A DNA stretch of 11,520 nucleotides, taken from Lentisphaeria bacterium. Lineage in GTDB: Bacteria; Verrucomicrobiota; Lentisphaeria; Oligosphaerales; Oligosphaeraceae. Location of the stretch: positions 1-11,520 of the forward strand of contig JAEEXV010000098.1 of NCBI GenBank assembly GCA_016287975.1, given 5' to 3'. The notes below the pieces were generated by a model. It had not been told where the DNA came from and did no database searches. It saw nothing but the letters and a program-made list of their open reading frames with translations. A program made the position numbers and the translations under genes. Of the stretch, positions 1-5,366 are shown in pieces; the stretch's first letter is position 1, and each line of letters starts with the position of its first letter.

Positions 1-1
1 G

Positions 2-418
2 GGGACCATCATGTTCACCGGCATCATGCTGGCGGCGTCGATCGCGACCCTGTGCATTCCGTCGAATGCGGTGATCAGCATCGCGCAGGCCTCCGAGAAG
101 CTGGCCCGGGCGGCGAGCATCATCGGCATTGCCACCAAGGTCGCGAACGGCGTCATGACGGTGGGCAACACTGGCGTCTCGCTGGCGGGTGGCATCCTGA
201 ACAACCAGGCGGCGCAGGCCAGCGCGGACACCAAGGAGATCGACCGCATCCTGAAGGCCCTGCAGGAGATGACGGAAGAGGAGAAGGATCTGCTCCAGCA
301 GCTCCTCGACCAGCTCCAGAGCTCCGTCAGCGGGGTGATGAATCTGGTGGACGCCCAGATCCAGACCAGCCGCGACATCGTGACCCGCATGGGCCAGTCT
401 GGCGCCGCGATGGTGTAG
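2..418 (+). CDS. sctE: Hydrophobic T3SS translocator, C-terminal part (SctE; YopB/IpaB-like), cut by window start
   Basis: This reading frame is open at the left edge, so the ATG at 11 is probably internal and only the last ~139 residues are visible. They start in a hydrophobic helix (GTIMFTGIMLAASIATL). A second small-residue stretch follows (AASIIGIATKVANGVMTVG, then SLAGGILNNQAAQA), then a charged amphipathic helix rich in Glu, Leu and Gln, and the tail ends RMGQSGAAMV. That order of hydrophobic segment, Gly/Ala/Gln linker, coiled coil and short tail is the C-terminal half of SctE translocators such as YopB, PopB and IpaB, which insert in the target-cell membrane with SctB. The next gene looks like SctB, which supports the call. 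Family assignment is by pattern only. The N-terminal half and any chaperone gene lie outside the window. Confidence 0.65.
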   Translation, partial: GTIMFTGIMLAASIATLCIPSNAVISIAQASEKLARAASIIGIATKVANGVMTVGNTGVSLAGGILNNQAAQASADTKEIDRILKALQEMTEEEKDLLQQLLDQLQSSVSGVMNLVDAQIQTSRDIVTRMGQSGAAMV

Positions 419-430
419 TCCGTGGAAATC

Positions 431-454
431 GGGCCGCGCGGAGGGGCGCGGCCC
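431..454 (+). promoter_or_regulatory. Intercistronic GC-rich hairpin between sctE and sctB
   Basis: A perfect 9-bp inverted repeat (GGGCCGCGC at 431-439 and GCGCGGCCC at 446-454) encloses a 6-base purine loop. No T-run follows, so it does not look like an intrinsic terminator. It sits 12 bases after the sctE stop and 17 bases before the sctB ribosome binding site. It could stabilise or process the message, or set the sctE:sctB ratio. The hairpin is seen directly; its role is inference. Confidence 0.45.
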
Positions 455-470
455 CTGCAACCCTTCATCC

Positions 471-476
471 AGGAGG
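471..476 (+). promoter_or_regulatory. Ribosome binding site that fixes the sctB start
   Basis: AGGAGG lies 8 bases before the ATG at 485. This decides against the longer in-frame reading from the GTG at 422, whose first 21 codons cover the hairpin at 431-454 and this site. Confidence 0.8.
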
Positions 477-484
477 ATACTCTT

Positions 485-1867
485 ATGCCGATTAATGGAA
501 TCAACCATCAGACTCCGCAAATCCAGACGCCCCAGGGGGCGCCGCAGACGGGCGGCACGACCCAGACCACGAAGGCGGGCGGCGCGACAGCGCCATTGAC
601 CATAGGTGCCGCGGCCCCTGTCGCCCCGTCGAATCCAGCCAGCGCGGCTCCCGCCATCACCCCCGCGACGCCGCCGACCCACACGCAGCTGGGCTCCACC
701 ATTGCGGCGCTGTCCTCCAGCAAGTCGGTCTTCTTCTCGGCCTTCGCGATTCTCCAGCTGCTGCGGGAGTGCGCGCAGGAGGAGCGGACGACGGCGCGGC
801 TGACGCGCGAGAGCGACCTGCTCGTGGAGCAGAACGCGATTTCTGCGGAGGCCGCCAAGATGCGTCAGAGCGGCTGGTTTGCGCTGGGGATGGGCATTGC
901 GGGGGCGGCGATCACTGGCGTGATGTCGGTCGCCTCGTCGATTGCTGGTATCAAGGCGCTTGGCACCAAGGTGCAGATGCAGTCGGACGCCCAGCTGCCT
1001 CAGCTTTCCACGCAGGCGGCGACTTCGCTGGAGGCCGTGGGGACTGCCAAGACGAATCTGGACACGGTCAAGACGACGATCGTCGGCGAGCAGATCCAGG
1101 CGAAGCAGGCCGAACTGGGGCAGGTCCCGCAGGTGACGCAGGAGCAAGTCAACCAGGCTCAGACGGAGCTGCAGCAGCTGCGCGACAACCCGCCTGCGCA
1201 GCTTGAGGAGCCTGACATGGCGCATCTGACGCCCGAACAGCAGCAGAAACTGAATGACGCCGCAGGCAAGCCGAACGAGGCCGAGGTCAAGGCGGCGGTC
1301 ACGCAGGAGCAGAACGAGGCGCGGACGGCGGAGCATGCGACGCGGGTCCAGACTGCGGAGCAGAATGTCACCCAGAAGACGCAGGGCAAGGCGGCCTACG
1401 ACCAGGCGCAGGCGGACTTGCATGCGCTGGAGGAGAATCCTCCGACGGAGGTCGACCGCGCGACTCTGACCGACGATCAGAAGACCCGCCTGGAAACCGC
1501 CGAGCGCGGTGTGAGTGACGCCAAGGAGACGTTCCGCATGGATGAGACGAGATACCGTGCGGCCAAGGACAAGCTGGAGCAGGATCCAGTATACCTCAAG
1601 ACGGAGAAGACCATCAAATCCGCCGACATTGTCCAGTCCGTCAGCACGACCTTGAGCGGTCTCTTCAACAGTGTCAGTTCCGCCGGCACCAGCCTCTTCC
1701 AGGCGGCCTCCACGACCCAGCAGGCCATGCAGAAGGAGGCCCAGAGCGGGCAGCAGCAGGAGACGGACATGATCCAGACCGCCAACGAGCTGAACAACAC
1801 GGTCATGCAGACCCTCCAGGCCATCTACCAGGCCGAGACGCAGTCCTTCCGCGACATCATGGCGTGA
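485..1867 (+). CDS. sctB: T3SS translocator, SctB-like (YopD/EspB/IpaC class) with extended coiled-coil middle
   Basis: The 460-residue product starts at ATG 485 behind a strong AGGAGG. Its N-terminus is a low-complexity Pro/Thr/Gln/Ala region (residues ~1-80), typical of an unfolded secretion and chaperone-binding segment. One clear hydrophobic helix follows at ~131-156 (WFALGMGIAGAAITGVMSVA). A very long Gln/Ala/Glu-rich predicted coiled coil spans ~180-385. The C-terminus (~395-460) is an amphipathic Ser/Thr/Gln helix ending FRDIMA, like SctB proteins such as EspB and SseD. A single membrane segment plus coiled coil, next to an SctE-like gene, fits the second pore subunit. YopD has ~300 residues, so the middle is expanded. 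It holds an internal duplication: residues 224-237 (QAQTELQQLRDNPP) reappear at 307-320 (QAQADLHALEENPP). Family call is by architecture, not residue identity. Confidence 0.6.
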   Translation: MPINGINHQTPQIQTPQGAPQTGGTTQTTKAGGATAPLTIGAAAPVAPSNPASAAPAITPATPPTHTQLGSTIAALSSSKSVFFSAFAILQLLRECAQEERTTARLTRESDLLVEQNAISAEAAKMRQSGWFALGMGIAGAAITGVMSVASSIAGIKALGTKVQMQSDAQLPQLSTQAATSLEAVGTAKTNLDTVKTTIVGEQIQAKQAELGQVPQVTQEQVNQAQTELQQLRDNPPAQLEEPDMAHLTPEQQQKLNDAAGKPNEAEVKAAVTQEQNEARTAEHATRVQTAEQNVTQKTQGKAAYDQAQADLHALEENPPTEVDRATLTDDQKTRLETAERGVSDAKETFRMDETRYRAAKDKLEQDPVYLKTEKTIKSADIVQSVSTTLSGLFNSVSSAGTSLFQAASTTQQAMQKEAQSGQQQETDMIQTANELNNTVMQTLQAIYQAETQSFRDIMA

Positions 1868-1921
1868 TCGCGGGGGAATCCCGAAACGGGAGGGGGGGGA
1901 CACGGCGGGATGGCCAGGCAT

Positions 1922-1969
1922 CCCTCGTCGAGTGATTTCGACGGAGGGGGCAGGGGCTTCCCGCCTTTT
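1922..1969 (+). terminator. Probable intrinsic terminator (double hairpin plus T-run) after sctB
   Basis: Hairpin one pairs CCCTCGTCGA (1922-1931) with 1938-1948, ten base pairs with one bulged G and a 6-base loop. Hairpin two pairs GGC-A-GGG (1949-1955) with CCCGCC (1960-1965) around a GCTT loop. TTTT (1966-1969) follows directly, and a second TTTT lies at 1974-1977. It would end the sctE-sctB transcript 55-100 bases after the sctB stop. The second stem is only six pairs with a bulged A, so termination may be partial. Confidence 0.5.
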
Positions 1970-2049
1970 GCGATTTTCCCTGTTTCCCAGTCGGGGCGGC
2001 AATCGCCGACATTTTCATGCCCGAAGTTGTTGCCGCGGCGAGGCACCAT

Positions 2050-2117
2050 GGCGGTCCGCCGAGCTCCCCAATCGACTGTCGTCCATTCACCGAGCCGCCA
2101 CGGCGGGCCGCCGTGGC
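2050..2117. promoter_or_regulatory. Pair of GGCGG-N-CCGCC dyads upstream of the SctA-like operon (candidate operator pair)
   Basis: The 11-base palindrome GGCGG-N-CCGCC occurs at 2050-2060 and again at 2102-2112. The second copy extends to a perfect 10+1+10 palindrome (2097-2106 and 2108-2117). The centres (2055 and 2107) are 52 bases apart, about five helical turns, so two dimers would bind the same face of the DNA. They lie about 90-145 bases before the putative -10 box. Binding by a regulator is inference; chance GC palindromes are possible in DNA this rich in G and C. Confidence 0.35.
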
Positions 2118-2199
2118 AACACCATTTTCGGGGCGTTCACCAGGACAGTGCATTCGTGAAAAGGGGGGTGCGCCCATCGGCGAACATAGAAAAACGGAT

Positions 2200-2205
2200 T
2201 ATAGT
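2200..2205 (+). promoter_or_regulatory. Candidate -10 box for the SctA-like/chaperone/secretin unit
   Basis: TATAGT sits in the only A/T-rich patch of the spacer and would start RNA near 2212, about 24 bases before the ATG at 2236. No recognisable -35 hexamer lies 16-18 bases upstream (tcggcg region), as seen at promoters that need an activator. The nine bases CGGATTATA (2195-2203) recur on the minus strand just before the 7313-7987 gene. Confidence 0.4.
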
Positions 2206-2235
2206 ACATTTTTTCGGGGGGCAAGGAGGAGCCGA

Positions 2236-2829
2236 ATGAGCATCATTGGAGTTACGGACATCACGAGTAAAATGCGCGGGTCGTTGTTCAAGGACACGCC
2301 CATGCTGACTGCCGTGGAATACAATATCTCGAAGATCAACTCCACTGTCACGACCCCCGTGGAGTTTTCGACGATGCTGCTGGCGGTCTCGCTGCGCCGC
2401 GCGAACGCAGTGGAGGGCGAGGTCCTGCCCGTCTCCAAGTCGGTGACGGACCGCAACGGCCAGCTGGATGAACTCGGCAAGGCGCTGTCGGCGGCGTCGA
2501 ACATCCAGGCGCAGACCCAGAAGGAGAGCCCCGCGGTGACGGTCACCGACAATTCGAACGGCCCGATTGTGAACAACGCGCTGCTGAAGTACAAGCTGGC
2601 GAAGTCGGGGGACGGCGTGGTGAACGACTACACCTACACGCCTGGCGAGGCGGCGCAGGCGGTGCAGCTTTTGAAGTCGCACATCGACAATCTGAACAAC
2701 GAGGCGCAGGCGGACATGACGCGTCTGCAGTCGCTGGTGGACAAGCGCGACGAGGCCTACAACCTGGGCTCCGACCTGATGAGTTCGGTTTCCGACTCCC
2801 GCTCCACCGCCATCCGCAACATCGGGTAA
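2236..2829 (+). CDS. SctA-like filament/needle-tip subunit, copy 1 (EspA/SseB-like)
   Basis: The product has 197 residues. The start at ATG 2236 is set by AAGGAGG at 2223-2229 (6-base spacer). It has the EspA/SseB plan: an N-terminal amphipathic helix (around 45-85, MLLAVSLRRANAV, then ELGKALSAA), a polar, Thr/Asn-rich centre (~85-135), and a C-terminal coiled coil from ~150 (IDNLNNEAQADMTRLQSLVDKR) ending in Gly197. EspA-type proteins are exported early and polymerise through such coiled coils into a filament that extends the needle. It has no signal peptide, membrane segment or cysteine. It is the first of four consecutive paralogues and shares LQSLVDKRxxAYxL with copy 3. The family is inferred from architecture and tail pattern; an LcrV-type tip or an exported substrate array are alternatives. 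Confidence 0.5.
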   Translation: MSIIGVTDITSKMRGSLFKDTPMLTAVEYNISKINSTVTTPVEFSTMLLAVSLRRANAVEGEVLPVSKSVTDRNGQLDELGKALSAASNIQAQTQKESPAVTVTDNSNGPIVNNALLKYKLAKSGDGVVNDYTYTPGEAAQAVQLLKSHIDNLNNEAQADMTRLQSLVDKRDEAYNLGSDLMSSVSDSRSTAIRNIG

Positions 2830-2834
2830 GCCAC

Positions 2835-3440
2835 ATGTCCTACATCACCACCAGTGAAGTCACCATGAGGGGGGATGTCGCCACCTACGGCTTCTCCTCC
2901 TACCGCTACAATGTCGTGATGACCGCGGAGAGCGCGGGGAGCGTGAAGCGCGTCGAGTACACGAACCTGATCGCGCAGAGCCTCCAGGTGTCGGTGGCAC
3001 TGCGGCGGGCGCAGGTGATCAACCAGGAGATCTCCTACATCCAGCGTTGCGCGACCAATCGCCAGAGCGCGCTCGCGGAGCTGGGCAAGTGCCTGGCGGA
3101 GGTCGCGCACAAGGAGGCGGACTGCGAGAAGATCACGGACGAGACGACGATCCCCAGCTGGGTGTGCAGCGACCTGGTGCGGTATGTGGCTCCTCACATC
3201 AACATCGGGTCGAAGCTGCCGAACTACGCCACGCAGACCAAGTACACGGGCGGCGACTTGCAGATCATGATGCAGTACATCCAGATCGCGACGGAGACGA
3301 TCTCGAACGACCTGGACCAGGATTCGGTGCGGCTGCAGTCGATCTTCAGCAAGGCGAACGACGCCTATGAACTGGCGTCGAAGCTGATGAAGAAGTTCTC
3401 GCAGGCGACGGAGAGCAACGTGAGCACCATTGCGCAATAG
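2835..3440 (+). CDS. SctA-like filament/needle-tip subunit, copy 2
   Basis: This 201-residue paralogue of copy 1 starts only 5 bases after the previous stop. No clear ribosome binding site precedes it, so translation is probably coupled. The N-terminal helix contains LQVSVALRRAQVINQE (from residue 50), matching the LLAVSLRRANAV segment of copy 1, followed by RQSALAELGKCLAEV. The C-terminal helix reads DSVRLQSIFSKANDAYELASKL and ends TIAQ. The centre is shorter than in copy 3 and carries single cysteines within and after the first helix. Its position between clear relatives argues for a filament subunit or accessory/cap protein of the same structure. Whether it polymerises cannot be told from sequence. 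Confidence 0.5.
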   Translation: MSYITTSEVTMRGDVATYGFSSYRYNVVMTAESAGSVKRVEYTNLIAQSLQVSVALRRAQVINQEISYIQRCATNRQSALAELGKCLAEVAHKEADCEKITDETTIPSWVCSDLVRYVAPHINIGSKLPNYATQTKYTGGDLQIMMQYIQIATETISNDLDQDSVRLQSIFSKANDAYELASKLMKKFSQATESNVSTIAQ

Positions 3441-3444
3441 TGAA

Positions 3445-3450
3445 GGGAGG
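3445..3450 (+). promoter_or_regulatory. Ribosome binding site that fixes the start of copy 3
   Basis: GGGAGG lies 9 bases before ATG 3460. It rules out the longer in-frame TTG start at 3430, which would overlap the end of copy 2. Confidence 0.7.
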
Positions 3451-3459
3451 CATACGACG

Positions 3460-4257
3460 ATGGCATACCAATCCCTGGGCCCCACCGACAGCCTGACGGC
3501 GGTCATCGCGGCGCGGATCAAGAAGGCGAACGACGTCTATGCGGACACGGGCTACATCGCGACGACGACGCGCGAGGCGCGTCGGCTGCGGCTGGTGAAG
3601 GCGGACGGTTCCGCCTACGACCTTTCCGAAATGGCCGCGGGGCTGGGCGACGTGAGCACGCTCTACCGGGATGTGAAGATCGCCTACGAGAGCGCGGGGA
3701 CGCTGTACACCCTGAACATCCCCGAGAGCTACACGTTCAACGGCGTGAGCGTGGGGAGCCTGCTGCAGCTGGTGATCATGGTCTGCCTTCGGAATGCGCA
3801 GATCATCGAGAACGACATCACCCCGCTGATGGAGACGATCGCGCAGAACAACAACAAGCTGGACGCGGCGAACACGGCGTGTTCGTGGCTGCTGACGTGC
3901 CAGCCAGGTCAAAGCACCTCGATCAACTCCAACACGACGACGACCTACGTCAATGCGGACGGCACCACGGTCACCGCCTCGTATTACACCATCATCACCA
4001 GTTATCTGGGGGTCACGACGTACACCCAGGGCGGGAGCACCCACACCATCACCTCGGGGAGCTGGAACTACGAGACCTGCCAGGCGATCCTGGAATCGGT
4101 CAACAACAAGGTGGACGAGCTGAACTCGCTGTCGCAGGAGAACATGATCAACCTGCAGGCGCTGGTGGACAAGCGGAACCAGGCCTACGAACTCTCCAGC
4201 AACATCACCAAGCTCTTCGGCACGGGCTTCGTGGCGATCGCGCGGGATGTCGGCTAA
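3460..4257 (+). CDS. SctA-like filament/needle-tip subunit, copy 3, enlarged with Thr-rich insert
   Basis: At 265 residues this is the largest of the four. It has ~85 extra N-terminal residues before the shared helix (LLQLVIMVCLRNAQIIEND). The tail (DELNSLSQENMINLQALVDKR, then NQAYELSSN, ending ARDVG) is close to copy 1. The DNA around LQ(S/A)LVDKR is almost identical in the two genes (2725-2747 and 4153-4175). The centre, residues ~148-202, is a Thr/Ser/Tyr-rich, probably beta-forming insert. It is bounded by Cys147 and Cys207, with a further Cys141. In EspA-type filaments the central region faces outward, so this could be a surface-exposed, disulfide-closed domain. That is inference. A tip-specific role (one specialised copy capping a filament of the shorter ones) is an alternative. 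Confidence 0.5.
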   Translation: MAYQSLGPTDSLTAVIAARIKKANDVYADTGYIATTTREARRLRLVKADGSAYDLSEMAAGLGDVSTLYRDVKIAYESAGTLYTLNIPESYTFNGVSVGSLLQLVIMVCLRNAQIIENDITPLMETIAQNNNKLDAANTACSWLLTCQPGQSTSINSNTTTTYVNADGTTVTASYYTIITSYLGVTTYTQGGSTHTITSGSWNYETCQAILESVNNKVDELNSLSQENMINLQALVDKRNQAYELSSNITKLFGTGFVAIARDVG

Positions 4258-4272
4258 TTCGGGAAGAACGAG

Positions 4273-4908
4273 ATGAGCAACATCCAGCGAATCAGCGAAG
4301 CGCATGTCCACTTCCGCAGCTACCAGTACGACTGGGACGCGCGGCAGGTGACCACGGATTCCAGCAAGACCTCGGTGCAGGCGGTCTACAGCTACCGTTT
4401 CCACGGCATCGACCGCGCGAGCCTGGCGAAGTTGATCCTGCTGGTGTCGCTCCAGCAGAGCACCGTCTACGGCGGATTGCTGGCGACCAGCCTGGAGGAC
4501 ATCCAGACCAACTCGGAGATTCTGGAGACGGCGACGCTGATCGCGTCCAAGTTGGCGGCGATGGTGGAGGCGAGCGCGTCCTCGCGGCTGTTCATGGGGG
4601 ACACGGTGCCGTATCTGTCGCCGTCGGGGACGCTGACGCAGGTCGAGATGAAGGCATATCTGGTTCGCTACCTGGGGATTGCGTCGTCGGACTTGCCGAA
4701 CGGCGTGAACTGGGGGCCTGCGGACTGCGACCAGGCGCTGAGGAAGCTGCTGGATGTGATCGACGGCCTGAACCGCCTCTCGGAGACCAAGTCCATCGAC
4801 ATGCAGAGCTACGTCAACCTGCTGACGCTGTCGAACAACTTCGGCGTGAACATGGACAAGTTGATTTTGCACGGCTGCCGCAACCTGGCGGCGAACATCG
4901 GCCAATGA
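4273..4908 (+). CDS. SctA-like filament/needle-tip subunit, copy 4, most divergent
   Basis: The 211-residue product starts at ATG 4273 behind GGGAAG (6-base spacer), 15 bases after copy 3. The plan of the array is kept. A hydrophobic-faced helix lies at ~51-75 (LAKLILLVSLQQSTVYGG). A polar centre contains a proline/glycine turn region. The C-terminal helix starts near 163 (IDGLNRLSETKSIDMQSYVN) and ends AANIGQ. The LVDKRxxAYEL motif of the others has decayed to YVNLLTLSNNFG, so this copy may have a different partner. Its stop codon overlaps the start of the chaperone gene (ATGA at 4905-4908), tying synthesis of this protein to that chaperone. It is assigned to the family mainly by position, length and helix pattern. 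Confidence 0.45.
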   Translation: MSNIQRISEAHVHFRSYQYDWDARQVTTDSSKTSVQAVYSYRFHGIDRASLAKLILLVSLQQSTVYGGLLATSLEDIQTNSEILETATLIASKLAAMVEASASSRLFMGDTVPYLSPSGTLTQVEMKAYLVRYLGIASSDLPNGVNWGPADCDQALRKLLDVIDGLNRLSETKSIDMQSYVNLLTLSNNFGVNMDKLILHGCRNLAANIGQ

Positions 4909-5345
4909 ACCCCGTCGAGCGCTTCATCTCATTGTCTGGATATCCAGATGCCCCGACTGCGGGGGAGGGCGGCGTGTCGTCGCTGCGCATCGGTGGTGCG
5001 CGGGTGGAGTTCAGGCCTGCGGAGGGCGGCGCGCGGCTGATGTTGACGGCGGCGCTGCCGCCGTTGCCGTCGGAGGCGGGCGAGGCGCAGTCGCGGCTGT
5101 CGGATTTGCTGCGGCTGGCGTTGCCCCGTTCGCTGAAGGAGGATGCGGTTTTGTGCTACGATCCAGACCGTCGGGCGCTGCTGGTGTGGCAGGAGTTCGA
5201 GGTGCCTGGGGAGGACGCGGAGTTCCTGCGTCTGGTGAATGGCTTTCTGAATGCGCGTGAATGGTGGGCGGCGCGGGTTTCCGCGCCGTCGGAGGCGGCG
5301 CCTGTCTCTGGCGCGACCTCGCAACTGATGTTTTTCCGGCCCTGA
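4905..5345 (+). CDS. T3SS class I chaperone, CesT/SycE-like
   Basis: A 146-residue protein with the size and fold pattern of CesT-family (Tir chaperone) proteins. It has an N-terminal helix (MNPVERFISLSG), beta-strands (VSSLRIGGARVEFR and LMLTAALPPL), a middle helix, then the hallmark strand-helix segment with acidic and aromatic residues (ALLVWQEFEVPGEDAEFLRLVNGFL, to NAREWWAARV). Such proteins work as cytoplasmic dimers that keep an exported partner partly unfolded and bring it to the ATPase. The start ATG overlaps the stop of SctA-like copy 4 (ATGA), implying translational coupling. The most likely clients are therefore one or more of the four preceding proteins. EspA-type subunits usually have other chaperone folds (CesA/CesAB), so a class I chaperone here would be unusual, or it may serve an effector. 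Confidence 0.65.
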   Translation: MNPVERFISLSGYPDAPTAGEGGVSSLRIGGARVEFRPAEGGARLMLTAALPPLPSEAGEAQSRLSDLLRLALPRSLKEDAVLCYDPDRRALLVWQEFEVPGEDAEFLRLVNGFLNAREWWAARVSAPSEAAPVSGATSQLMFFRP

Positions 5346-5366
5346 GCGGGCCGTTGGCGGATACCG

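Larger units (their letters stand above)
1868..2235. other. 368-bp non-coding control region between translocators and filament-like array
   Basis: I see no convincing gene here. Short frames exist (for example 1910-2239 +), but their products are Pro/Arg/His-rich shadows. The first third holds back-to-back hairpins ending in T-runs (probable terminator). The middle holds two GGCGG-N-CCGCC dyads, and the last 60 bases become A/T-rich with a TATAGT box just before the SctA-like genes. The composition change near 2181-2216 is clear against the surrounding GC-rich DNA. Confidence 0.7.
2725..4188 (+). repeat. Diverged direct repeat marking duplication of the SctA-like genes
   Basis: The segments at 2725-2760 and 4153-4188 both encode LQ(S/A)LVDKR, two residues, then AY. 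They match at 22 of 23 bases in the first part (CTGCAG-K-CGCTGGTGGACAAGCG). Weaker protein-level copies lie in the second and fourth genes. The feature spans both repeat units, not one continuous repeat. Confidence 0.5.

Noticed and set aside
1879..1891. TCCCG-AAA-CGGGA hairpin right after sctB as the terminator
   Set aside because: Only five pairs and followed by a run of G, not T; the double hairpin at 1922-1969 is a better candidate.
1910..2239. Possible small protein in the spacer before the array
   Set aside because: No ribosome binding site, Pro/Arg/His-rich product, crosses the terminator and promoter elements and runs into the first array gene.
3346..4905. Long minus-strand open frame opposite array copies 3 and 4
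   Set aside because: Composition is Arg/His/Val/Gln-rich without domain pattern, and the opposite strand has well-spaced genes with ribosome binding sites.
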